From Pilimelia terevasa (GTDB taxonomy: Bacteria; Actinomycetota; Actinomycetes; Mycobacteriales; Micromonosporaceae), in contig NZ_BMQC01000010.1 of assembly GCF_014647915.1 (NCBI RefSeq), positions 97,052 to 161,051 on the forward strand: DNA of 64,000 nucleotides. Reading direction: 5' to 3'. A program made the translations under genes and the position numbers. Position 1 is the first letter of the stretch. The number at the start of each line of letters is the position of its first letter. Below, one piece after another: positions 50,005 to 57,948 of this stretch. The notes below the pieces were generated by a model, which was not told the DNA's origin, ran no database searches, and worked only from the letters and a program-made list of their open reading frames with translations.

Positions 50005-51165
50005 ATGTCCGGTGGTGAGCGGCGGGGCGACGGGGTGGGCGGAAGCCAGGGGCCGCCCACGGGGATGCGCGGCGTGGCTGAGCGGCCGGCGTACGTCGTG
50101 ATGCAGCCGACCACCCTGTGCAACCTGGACTGCGCGTACTGCTACCTGCCGCTGCGGGCCGCGAACCGGCGGATGTCCGTGCCGGTCGCCGAGGCCGTCG
50201 CCGCGGCCGCGAACGGCTGGGCGGCCGAGGGCCGGTTCTCCGTGGTGTGGCACGGCGGCGAGCCGCTCGCTGCCGGGCGCGCGCACCTCGCCGCGCTGAT
50301 GGCGCCGTTCGACCCGGCCGTCGAGCACCACGTCCAGACCAACGCCACGCTGGTCGACGACCGGTGGTGCGCGTTCTTCGCCGACCACGACATGCGGGTC
50401 AGCGTCAGCGTCGACGGCCCCCGCGCGCACAACGCCGCCCGGGTCGACCGCGGCGGCCGGCCGGCGTACGACCGGATCGCCGCGGGCGTCGCGGCGCTGC
50501 GCCGGCACGGCGTGGCCTTCTCCGCGCTGTGCGTCGTCAGCGACCCGGCGCCGGAGGCGGCCGCCGCGCTGTACGGATACTTCCTGGACCTGGGCTGCGA
50601 CGTGCTGGGCATCAACATCGAGGAGCAGGAGGGCGTCAACGCGCGCGCGAACGCGCACGACCCCGCCCGGGTCCGCGCGTTCTGGGCCGCCCTCACCGCG
50701 GCCTGGCGCCGGGATCCCCGGGTGCACCTGCGCGAGGTGGAGTGGACGCTGCGGTACGCCGCCGCGGTCCTGGACGGCACCGAGGACGCGCTGCTGCCGC
50801 GCCAGTTCGACCCGGTGCCGACGGTCGCCCACGACGGCGGGGTGGTCCTGCTGTCACCGGAGCTGGCCGGCTTCACCGACCCGCGGTACGGCGACTTCAG
50901 CTCGGGCAACGTGCTGCGCACCCCGCTGCCGGCGATCCTGGCGGCGGCCACGGACACCGGCTGGGTCCGGGAGTTCCTGCGCGGCGTCGAGGGGTGCCGG
51001 GCCGGCTGCGACTACTTCGGCTTCTGCGGCGGTGCGCACGCGGCGAACCGCTACTTCGAGATCGGGCGATTTGACGGTACGGTGACGAACCACTGCCAGA
51101 ACAGCAAAATTCGGCTACTGGAGGGAGTCCTCGACCATGTCGACGCCCACGAGCGCGACCGGTGA
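50005..51165 (+). CDS. amcB: radical SAM/SPASM cyclophane-forming peptide maturase (AmcB-like)
   Basis: A 386-residue radical SAM enzyme. The 4Fe-4S/SAM motif is CNLDCAYC (Cys 39, 43, 46), the GGE motif is WHGGEPLAAG, and a SPASM-type C-terminus (about residues 331-365) contains GCRAGC, FGFCGG and NHC. The gene overlaps the next ORF by 29 bases. That ORF encodes a peptide ending in aromatic-rich WNHFENIPTFFNWNNRPR. Enzymes of this type (triceptide maturases; the NCBI family name AmcB as I recall) install Csp2/Csp3-Cbeta cyclophanes between an aromatic residue and a residue two positions on. The start is fixed by the promoter at 49968-49997. Not proven to match AmcB by a search. Confidence 0.86.
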   Translation: MSGGERRGDGVGGSQGPPTGMRGVAERPAYVVMQPTTLCNLDCAYCYLPLRAANRRMSVPVAEAVAAAANGWAAEGRFSVVWHGGEPLAAGRAHLAALMAPFDPAVEHHVQTNATLVDDRWCAFFADHDMRVSVSVDGPRAHNAARVDRGGRPAYDRIAAGVAALRRHGVAFSALCVVSDPAPEAAAALYGYFLDLGCDVLGINIEEQEGVNARANAHDPARVRAFWAALTAAWRRDPRVHLREVEWTLRYAAAVLDGTEDALLPRQFDPVPTVAHDGGVVLLSPELAGFTDPRYGDFSSGNVLRTPLPAILAAATDTGWVREFLRGVEGCRAGCDYFGFCGGAHAANRYFEIGRFDGTVTNHCQNSKIRLLEGVLDHVDAHERDR

Positions 51166-51373
51166 CGACGGCTGCACGGCCGCCGGTCCGCCGGTCCCGG
51201 TCCGGGACCGGATGCGCGGTGCCCGGGGCGCCCTGGGCGCCCTGCTGGCCGAGGCCGGCGCCGCGCGGGTCCGGCGCGCGGAGGCGGCGGGCCCGGCCAC
51301 CGCGGCGGTGTGCGCCTGGAACCACTTCGAGAACATCCCGACGTTCTTCAACTGGAACAACCGCCCCCGCTAG
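51137..51373 (+). CDS. amcA: RiPP precursor peptide (AmcA-like, multiple-cyclophane)
   Basis: A 78-residue peptide: an Ala/Arg/Gly-rich leader with an amphipathic helical stretch (GALLAEAGAARVRRAEAAG) and a terminal core of 18 residues, WNHFENIPTFFNWNNRPR (residues 61-78), preceded by CA. The core has three-residue aromatic-x-x units: WNH, FEN, FNW and WNN. These are the kind of sites that triceptide-forming radical SAM enzymes crosslink. Its start is inside the maturase gene (29-base overlap), so expression is coupled. No protease or exporter gene follows, so processing must be elsewhere. The leader-core boundary is inferred. Confidence 0.84.
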   Translation: MSTPTSATGDDGCTAAGPPVPVRDRMRGARGALGALLAEAGAARVRRAEAAGPATAAVCAWNHFENIPTFFNWNNRPR

Positions 51374-51567
51374 CGCCGCCACCGGAGTGAGGGTCACGGG
51401 CAGTGATCGTCGCGGGCCGCGCGGCGTACCGCGTCAACGTGCACCGGGTACGAGCGCCGGTGCACGGGAAGGCGGTGATGCTGCGCACGGCGCGGCCGGT
51501 CGGTCGGAGAGGCGGTACCTGGCACCGGCCGTGCGCCAGGAGAGACAGGCGGCGATCCCGGAGGGGA

Positions 51568-51762
51568 TCAGCGGCGGGGCGACCAGCGGTCGCCGGGATC
51601 GTCGTCGAGGTCCTCGTCGTCGGCGTCGCGCTCGTCGCTGTCGCTCGACGTGCTGCCACTACCAAGCTCGCGCTGCAGTGCAGTGAGATCGGTGTTCGGG
51701 GAGTGGTACTTCAACTCCCGGGCGACCTTCGTCTGCTTCGCCTTAGCACGGCCGCGCCCCAT
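51568..51762 (-). CDS. DUF3073 family protein
   Basis: A 64-residue conserved actinobacterial protein, recognised from MGRGRAKAKQTKVARELKYHSP at the N-terminus (family hallmark, first 20 of it GRGRAKAKQTKVARELKY). A Ser/Asp/Glu-rich acidic tail follows. It is small, basic then acidic, cytosolic, function unknown. The ATG at 51762 is preceded by a GGGGTCG stretch. It is convergent with the RiPP operon across about 195 bases in which I see nothing. Confidence 0.85.
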   Translation of the reverse strand: MGRGRAKAKQTKVARELKYHSPNTDLTALQRELGSGSTSSDSDERDADDEDLDDDPGDRWSPRR

Positions 51763-52084
51763 GGCGACCCCCTCGCACACATGTCGGGGCCGCGCGATGG
51801 CAACCACCACCGCGGGGGAGCCCCGATGAAGTCCGGCATCTCTCGTGGCTCTTACGGTACATGGGTACGGCCGGCTTCGGCACCTCGGGTCGGGCCAGGC
51901 ATAACCACCTACCCCGGGTCGGGTCCGCCCACACGGCCAGGTTTCCGCGACCGGGGTAGTTTCCCGACCTACCGGACACAACACCTCGTGCCGGTCCTTA
52001 CCGGCAGCACCGGCCCGACCGGTGCTGGAACCGCCGGTCGGCACCGGCCGCGCGTCCGGACCGCGGCCCGGACGCGCGGCACCG

Positions 52085-53161
52085 TCAGACGCGGATCGTG
52101 CTCAGCCTGCCCACCTCGGTGATCCGGCGCTCGGCGAGCCGGTCGGCCGCCACCGCGGCCGGCACGCCCTCGGCGTCGGCCAGCTCCAGGATCTGCTTCG
52201 TGGTGTCGAAGATGCCGGTCGCGCGGGCCTTGGCACGGGCGAAGTTGAAGCCCTCGATCTCGTCCGCGACCTGGATGACGCCGCCGGAGTTCACCACGTA
52301 GTCCGGCGCGTACAGCACGCCGCGCTCGTCGAGCAGCTTCTCGACGCCCACGTGGGCGAGCTGGTTGTTCGCCGCGCCCGCGACGACCCGGGCGCGCAGG
52401 ACCGGCACGGTGTCGTCGTTGAGCGCGCCGCCCATCGCGCACGGCGCGTACACGTCGATGTCCGAGGTGATCAGCGTCTCGGTGTCGGGTACGAGGTCGA
52501 CCTCGGGGTGGGTCTGCCGCGCCCAGGCCAGCGCCTTCTCCGACACGTCGGTGGCGACGACCTCGGCGCCGTCCTCGCGCAGGTGGCCGACGAGGTACCG
52601 GCCGACCTTGCCCAGGCCGGCGACGCCGACCCGCCGGCCGCGCAGCGTCGCCGTACCCCAGGCGTGGGCGGCCGCCGCCCGCATCCCCTGGAACGTGCCC
52701 CACGCGGTCAGCACCGACGAGTCGCCGGAGCCGCCGTGGGCCTCGGAGCGGCCGACCACGTAGTCGGTCTCCCGGTGGATCATGTCCATGTCCTGGACGT
52801 ACGTGCCGACGTCGCACGCGGTGTAGTACCGGCCGCCGAGCGTCTCGACGAACCGCCCGTACGCCCGCAGCAGCGCCTCGCTCTTGATCTGGTCGGGGTC
52901 GCCCCAGATGATCGCCTTGCCGCCGCCGAGGTCGAGGTTCGCCAGGGCGTTCTTGTACGCCATCCCGCGGGAGAGGTCCAGGACGTCGTGCAGGGCGTCG
53001 GCCTCGCTCGCGTACGGATAGAAGCGGGTGCCGCCCAGGGCGGGCCCCAGCGCGGTCGAGTAGATGCCGATGATGGCCTTGAGGCCGGACTTCCGGTCCT
53101 CACAGAAGACGACCTGTTCGTGGCCGGCCGTGCTCTCGGGCCCGGTGCTGAATACGCCCAT
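52085..53161 (-). CDS. vdh: valine (Leu/Val/Phe-type) dehydrogenase
   Basis: A 358-residue NAD-dependent amino acid dehydrogenase. Substrate-binding/catalytic lysines sit in [31 protein letters not shown] and the nucleotide site is [16 protein letters not shown]. It deaminates branched-chain amino acids to 2-oxo acids, feeding catabolism and macrolide precursors in actinomycetes. Sequence and size match Streptomyces Vdh, so valine dehydrogenase is preferred to leucine dehydrogenase. The ATG at 53161 has a GGAGC site. Divergent from the gene upstream of bldC. Confidence 0.9.
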   Translation of the reverse strand: MGVFSTGPESTAGHEQVVFCEDRKSGLKAIIGIYSTALGPALGGTRFYPYASEADALHDVLDLSRGMAYKNALANLDLGGGKAIIWGDPDQIKSEALLRAYGRFVETLGGRYYTACDVGTYVQDMDMIHRETDYVVGRSEAHGGSGDSSVLTAWGTFQGMRAAAAHAWGTATLRGRRVGVAGLGKVGRYLVGHLREDGAEVVATDVSEKALAWARQTHPEVDLVPDTETLITSDIDVYAPCAMGGALNDDTVPVLRARVVAGAANNQLAHVGVEKLLDERGVLYAPDYVVNSGGVIQVADEIEGFNFARAKARATGIFDTTKQILELADAEGVPAAVAADRLAERRITEVGRLSTIRV

Positions 53162-53392
53162 TGCTGCTCCAGGTTCTGGTAGAGCGGCGATCCCGTGGCG
53201 CGACCGCCGCGAGGCCGGCGTACGGGAAGATGTCGTGTGGGTTGACGTCGGCCTACGCCCATCAGGGTAGACGCCGCCGGGTGCGGACCGCGCGCCGCGC
53301 CCGGTCCCGGACGGGCGGTGCGGCGCGCCGGGGTCCGACGCCTGGTCACCGGCCGTGGCAGGGGCGCGGGCGGCCATGGCAGGATCTCGAAG

Positions 53393-54247
53393 GTGCCCTC
53401 GCCGTCCGCGTCCTACCTCCGGGTGTACGAACCGATGACCGCGTTCAGCCGCGAACGCCGGTCGCACTGGCGCCGCTACATCGACGCCGGCCGCGCCGTC
53501 GACCTCGCGCAGGGGCCGACCGCCCAGCGCGCGGCCGTGCTCTCCGCGCTCGGCGCCGGCTGGACCCGCCTGCCCGACCTGGCCGACGACGCGTACGTCG
53601 TCACCGACCCCGCCTTCGCCGCGGACGACGGGCCGCTGGTCTGCCCGTGGGACCTGCGGGTCCGGGTGGCGCTCGCGGCGCTGACCGCCCGGGAGGGCGT
53701 GCCGGCGGTGCTCGCCGACGCCTTCGTGCCGGCGGTGCTCGCCGGCCAGGCCCGCGCGGTGATCGACGAGTGGCGGCTCGCGACCGAGGCCGCCGACGAC
53801 GCGCAGCCGCAGCCGCACGAGCAGGAGGCGACCTGGGGGGTGCCGCTGCGGTGGTTCGTCTTCTTCGACGTGGCCGAGCGGGAACTCTCGGTCACCCCCG
53901 GCGCCCGGATGCTGCGCTACCGCACCCGGATGGCGCAGGCGCGGCGGCGGGCGCACCGCGCGGTGGCCGTCCTGCGCAAGGCGGTCGGCGACGCGCCGAT
54001 CACCGAGGCCGTGGAGGAGGCGGCCCGGTGGCTGGAGAGCTTCCACCCGCGGGCGCTGGTGGAGCTGGACTACGGCGGCATCGTCGACCTGCTGACCGAC
54101 GAGGAGCTGACAGCCGACGACTCGCCGGCCCTGGCCGCGACCGGGCTCACCGGCCTCGGGCGGGCCGACGCGGACGCGGCGACCCAGTCGTACGAGGCCC
54201 TGGTGACCCGGTGGCGGGCCGTGCAGCTCCGCGAGCGGATCAACTGA
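53393..54247 (+). CDS. conserved hypothetical protein upstream of bldC
   Basis: A 284-residue soluble protein with no recognised domain. Segments such as [49 protein letters not shown] and the Arg/Ala-rich [20 protein letters not shown] are likely conserved. It is rich in Ala/Glu/Leu helices. This protein family sits directly upstream of bldC in related actinobacteria, as I recall. The GTG at 53393 begins just before that conserved segment; upstream in-frame sequence is Arg/Gly-rich. No known function. Confidence 0.75.
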   Translation: MPSPSASYLRVYEPMTAFSRERRSHWRRYIDAGRAVDLAQGPTAQRAAVLSALGAGWTRLPDLADDAYVVTDPAFAADDGPLVCPWDLRVRVALAALTAREGVPAVLADAFVPAVLAGQARAVIDEWRLATEAADDAQPQPHEQEATWGVPLRWFVFFDVAERELSVTPGARMLRYRTRMAQARRRAHRAVAVLRKAVGDAPITEAVEEAARWLESFHPRALVELDYGGIVDLLTDEELTADDSPALAATGLTGLGRADADAATQSYEALVTRWRAVQLRERIN

Positions 54248-54300
54248 CGACATAGTCTGTCCGTAGTGGACTGCTTGCGCTACGTATATATTTTTTGATG

Positions 54301-54314
54301 TTGACCATGGTCAA
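54301..54314. promoter_or_regulatory. perfect 14-base palindrome in the bldC promoter region
   Basis: TTGACCATGGTCAA is a perfect palindrome lying 217 bases before bldC in a 283-base intergenic stretch that is AT-rich for this genome. It could be an operator or include a -35 box (TTGACC). The rest of that stretch, 54248-54530, holds promoter sequence but no gene that I can see. Confidence 0.5.
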
Positions 54315-54530
54315 TTGCAGTAGTCGACTGAATGCGGAGCGTAAAATTGCGCCGTATTAAGGCGGATTCACAGCCAAAAAAGCGGGCAAAAACGGTCAAT
54401 CATCATCCATCCATCTAGAGACGTTAAACCGTTCGGCCCATGTCGGACATCGCGGACTAGCCGGACCATGTAAGAGCGCCGATCGGCGGGACCCCGGTCG
54501 TCGTCTCAAGTCCCCTTTGGAGGAACCCCG

Positions 54531-54740
54531 ATGGCATCGCGTACGCACGAACCCGAGCCGCTGCTGACCCCGGCCGAGGTTGCGTCGATGTTCCGTGTCG
54601 ACCCGAAGACCGTCACCCGGTGGGCCAAGGCCGGGAAGCTCAGCGCCATCAGGACGCTCGGCGGCCACCGCCGCTACCGGGAGTCCGAAGTGCGCGCACT
54701 GCTGCAGGGTCAGATTCCCATGCAGCGCCAGGGCGACTGA
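54531..54740 (+). CDS. bldC: developmental transcriptional regulator BldC
   Basis: A 69-residue MerR-like DNA-binding protein consisting almost only of a winged helix: LLTPAEVASMFRVDPKTVTRWAKAGKLSAIRTLGGHRRYRESEVRALL. BldC binds DNA cooperatively as head-to-tail oligomers on direct repeats and controls entry into morphological differentiation in actinomycetes. No effector-binding domain is present, as expected. The ATG at 54531 has TTTGGAGGA upstream. It is followed by a perfect bidirectional terminator. Confidence 0.95.
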   Translation: MASRTHEPEPLLTPAEVASMFRVDPKTVTRWAKAGKLSAIRTLGGHRRYRESEVRALLQGQIPMQRQGD

Positions 54741-54771
54741 CGCCCTCCGCTCCACCCGCATCGCCGACGGC

Positions 54772-54805
54772 GCGTTGTACCTGTCGACGTCGACAGGTAC
54801 AACGC
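54772..54805. terminator. perfect 34-base inverted repeat terminator
   Basis: Two exactly complementary 17-base arms, 54772-54788 and 54789-54805, with no loop. It lies 31 bases after bldC and 44 bases beyond the stop of the convergent aldo/keto reductase gene, so it can serve both. Confidence 0.75.
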
Positions 54806-54849
54806 CGTCCGTCGTCCACGGTTACGCCGTTGGACACATTCATTTACCC

Positions 54850-55860
54850 CTAAGGGCACAGCGCTGCCGCCGGGGTACGCCACCGGCAGGGGTCGAGCAA
54901 CTCCTCCGGTACCGCCGGAACGGCGTCCCGCACCCAGTCCCGTTCCGCCGCGCTCAGCGGCGCACCCCGGACCAGGGCCGCGTGCTGCCGGAGCTGGTCC
55001 GCGCTCTCCGCGCCGATCACCGCGGACGTCACCCACGGCAGCGACCGCACGTACGCCAGGCACAGCTCGTCGCGCCCGGGCCGGCCCAGCGTGACGGCCA
55101 GCCGGTCCAGCGTCGTGATCAGCTCGTCCCGGTCCGCGTCCGGCAGGCCCGGCCAGCGGACGGCCCGCCCGGCGGCCAGCAGGCCCTGGAGGAACACGCT
55201 GCGCACGGACACCACCAGGTCAGGCCGCGCCAGCAGCGCCTCGCTGACCGCGGGCGCCAGCCACCGCCGGTCCAGGATGTTGCAGGGGAGCTGGAGGTAG
55301 TCCAGCTCCGGCAGCGCGAGGACGGCCGGCAGCTCGTCGGGCCGCTGGATCGCCACCCCGATCCGGGTGGCCACGCCGCGGGCGCGCAGCCGCCGGAGCT
55401 GCTCCCAGGCCGCGCCCCCGGCCAGCCACGCGTCCGCCGTCCGGTGCAGCAGGACCGCCAGCCGCTCCACGCCGAGCGTCTCCCGGCTGCGCGCCACGCT
55501 CTCCTCCACCGCCACGGCGACGTGCCCGGCGTCGGCGCGCGCACCGCCGTCCGGGGTCGCCAGCGGCGCCACCTTCGTCACCAGCGCGAAGGTGTCCGCC
55601 GGCAGCGCCGGCAGCGCCGCCCCGAGCCGCTGCTCGCTGGCGCCGTACGCGCGGGCGGTGTCGATGTGCGTGACGCCCAGTTCGGCGGCCGTCCGCAGCA
55701 GCGCCACCGTCGGCCCGACCGGCGTGGCCGCGGCCGGCCCGTACCCGCCGAGCTGCGCGCCGCCGAGGATCAGCGCCGACTGGCGGTACCCCCCGCACCA
55801 CCGGTCGGGCACGCGCGGCGGCGCGGGGACGGGCTGCACCTCGGTACCGGACTGCGGCAT
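54850..55860 (-). CDS. aldo/keto reductase
   Basis: A 336-residue TIM-barrel oxidoreductase. The AKR signature is HIDTARAYGASEQRLGAAL (the Tyr of AYG and Asp of IDT are catalytic), with a lysine in LVTKVAPL and His in VLLHRTADAW. The NADPH site is in IGVAIQRPDEL and the C-terminal VIGAESADQLRQHAAL. The substrate is unknown. The ATG at 55860 has GGAGGACACC, so the longer in-frame start (55908) is rejected. It lies convergent to bldC. Confidence 0.9.
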   Translation of the reverse strand: MPQSGTEVQPVPAPPRVPDRWCGGYRQSALILGGAQLGGYGPAAATPVGPTVALLRTAAELGVTHIDTARAYGASEQRLGAALPALPADTFALVTKVAPLATPDGGARADAGHVAVAVEESVARSRETLGVERLAVLLHRTADAWLAGGAAWEQLRRLRARGVATRIGVAIQRPDELPAVLALPELDYLQLPCNILDRRWLAPAVSEALLARPDLVVSVRSVFLQGLLAAGRAVRWPGLPDADRDELITTLDRLAVTLGRPGRDELCLAYVRSLPWVTSAVIGAESADQLRQHAALVRGAPLSAAERDWVRDAVPAVPEELLDPCRWRTPAAALCP

Positions 55861-56038
55861 GGTGTCCTCCCTATCGTTTTGTGGCCTAATGACCGTATCA
55901 AGATCCAATTTCGGATAGTCATGCCCCGTTACGGATTGGTGTCATAGTGTCGTGATGTCGCGACCTGCCGGCACCGCCGCGCCGGTATCCCGTGCGTCGC
56001 GGCGGCGCACGCGGCACGCGGGTCGAACGGGAGCCGGA

Positions 56039-56587
56039 ATGGCATGGTGGCGCAATCTCGCCGGCAGCCTGGCCCTCGCCCTCGTCGCCGCCGCGGTCGC
56101 ACTCGGACTGCCCGCCCTCGACCGCCGCCTCCCCGAAGCCCGCCCGCTGACCCCCGGCCTGCTGTACCACGTCGGCGGCGGCGTCCGCCTCGTCCCGCCC
56201 GCCGGCGCCCTGCTGGACATCGCCCGCGCCCGCCCCGGCCGGCGGACCGGCGCTGCCCTGTTCCTGCTCGGCCCGGTCCGCCTCGCCGTCGTCGCCACCC
56301 CCTTCGCCCGGGACCTCGCCGCCGCCGCCACCCGCCTCCGCGACAAGATCACCGCCCGCCGGGGCAGCCAGGTCACCGGCCCCGAACAGCCGTACGTCAC
56401 CGCCGCCGGGCTCACCGGCCTCGCCGGCGGCTACGCCGGACCCGACCGGATCGGCCGGTACGTCGTCTTCGTCGTCAGCGGCGTCGCCGTCGAGGTCACC
56501 GTCAGCGGCCACGACGCCGAACTGCGGGCCACCCTCGACCACGTCGACGCCAGCGTGCGGTCGCTGACCGTCCGGCCCCCGCGGTGA
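56039..56587 (+). CDS. single-TM exported protein coupled to PrsW
   Basis: A 182-residue protein with one N-terminal hydrophobic segment (AGSLALALVAAAVALGLPAL). A soluble extracytoplasmic region follows, containing LYHVGGGVRLVPPAGALLDI and FARDLAAAATRLRDKITAR. No family is recognised. The GTG of the PrsW gene overlaps its stop (GTGA), so the two are translationally coupled and may work together, for instance as a substrate or a regulator. The ATG at 56039 has GGGAG nearby; starts at 55952 or 55955 would add about 28 basic residues and cannot be excluded. Confidence 0.65.
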   Translation: MAWWRNLAGSLALALVAAAVALGLPALDRRLPEARPLTPGLLYHVGGGVRLVPPAGALLDIARARPGRRTGAALFLLGPVRLAVVATPFARDLAAAATRLRDKITARRGSQVTGPEQPYVTAAGLTGLAGGYAGPDRIGRYVVFVVSGVAVEVTVSGHDAELRATLDHVDASVRSLTVRPPR

Positions 56588-57924
56588 CCGCGCCCGCCCG
56601 GCGCACCCCCGCCCGCAGCTGGCGCACCGCTCCCGTGCGGCCGGCCGACCTGGCCGCCGCCCGGGTCAACCCCTTCACCCTGCCCGCGTACTGGCTCGTC
56701 GTCGGCCTGCTGCTGGCCGGCGCCGCGCGGATGGTCGGCGTCTGGCACGCCGGGTTCCAGCGGTTCCCGGTCGCCGCCACCGCCGCGGTCCTCCTGTTCG
56801 CCCTGTACGCCGTCCCGTTCTGGTCACTGCTCGGCTCGCTGGACTACCTGGAGCGCGAGCCGGTCATCCTGCTCGCCACCGCCTTCGCGTGGGGGGCGCT
56901 GGTCGCCACCACCCTCGCGGTGGCCGGCACCCCCGCCGCGAACAACCTGCTGGCCAAGGTCGCCAGCCCCGACTTCGCCGCCGCCTGGGGACCCGCCGTC
57001 GCGGGCGCCACGGTGGAGGAGGTGGTCAAGACCCTCGGGGTCTGGGCGATCGTGCTGCTGGCCGCCGGGTACGTCAACAGCGTGCTGGACGGCTTCGTCT
57101 ACGGCGCGCTCGTCGGCCTCGGCTTCCAGGTCGCCGAGAACGTCGTGTACGCGATCAGCGCGGTCGCCCTGGCCGGCCTCGGCGACCGGCCCGACGCGGT
57201 CGTGACCACGTTCCTGCTGCGCGGGGTACTCGGCGGGCTGTGGAGCCACACCCTGTTCAGCGGCCTGGCCGGCGCCGGGATCGGGTACCTCGTCGTCCGC
57301 CACCAGCGCTCGTGGACCGTCCGGGTGCTGACCGCGGCGCTCGCCTGTACCGGCGCCTGGCTCGCCCACTTCATCTGGAACAGCCCGGTGTGGGCCGACG
57401 GCCTCGGCCAGGGCGGGTGGGGCGTGCTCGCGGCGCTGGTCCTCAAGGGGGCGCCCGCGCTCGTGGCCATCGTGTGGGTGGTCCGCGTGGCGCACGGCCG
57501 GCAGGCCGACTACTACGTCGCCCAGCTCTCCGGCCTCGGCGACCGGCGGGTGGTCACGCCGGGCGAACTGCGCGTGCTGGCCAGCGGCCCGCTGCGCGCC
57601 GAGGCGCGGCGCCAGGCCGGCCGGCGGGCCGGCGGCCGGGCGGCGCGCGCGGTCCGCCGCCTCCAGACGGCGCAGGCCCGGCTGGCCGTGGCGCTCAGCC
57701 GCGCCGACGTGGCCGGGCCGCAGAGCGCCGCCGCCGACGCCGAGGTCAGCCACTGGCACCGCGAGGTCCTGGTGCAGCGCGACCGCCTGGAGTCCTACGG
57801 GCACCCCGAGGCGGTGGCCGTCGACGTCGCCCGCGCCCGGCTCGTGCGGTGGGCGGGCAGCGCGCTCGGGCTGGTCGCGCTGGGCGCCCTCTGGCTGGCG
57901 ATCCGCGCGCTGAACCCGTCCTAG
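56584..57924 (+). CDS. prsW: PrsW-family intramembrane metalloprotease
   Basis: A 446-residue polytopic membrane protein of the PrsW/CAAX-protease-like family (regulated intramembrane proteolysis of anti-sigma factors). The zinc-site elements are present: GATVEEVVKTLGV (EExxxK type), LGFQVAENVVYAI and LWSHTLFSGLAGAGIG, in separate TM segments. A C-terminal soluble part (residues about 290-420) contains a coiled-coil-like DAEVSHWHREVLVQRDRLES. A final TM helix ends the protein. The GTG at 56584 is coupled to the upstream gene. Confidence 0.88.
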   Translation: MTAPARRTPARSWRTAPVRPADLAAARVNPFTLPAYWLVVGLLLAGAARMVGVWHAGFQRFPVAATAAVLLFALYAVPFWSLLGSLDYLEREPVILLATAFAWGALVATTLAVAGTPAANNLLAKVASPDFAAAWGPAVAGATVEEVVKTLGVWAIVLLAAGYVNSVLDGFVYGALVGLGFQVAENVVYAISAVALAGLGDRPDAVVTTFLLRGVLGGLWSHTLFSGLAGAGIGYLVVRHQRSWTVRVLTAALACTGAWLAHFIWNSPVWADGLGQGGWGVLAALVLKGAPALVAIVWVVRVAHGRQADYYVAQLSGLGDRRVVTPGELRVLASGPLRAEARRQAGRRAGGRAARAVRRLQTAQARLAVALSRADVAGPQSAAADAEVSHWHREVLVQRDRLESYGHPEAVAVDVARARLVRWAGSALGLVALGALWLAIRALNPS

Positions 57925-57948
57925 TGCCGCGGCGGCCGGTGGCGGCGG

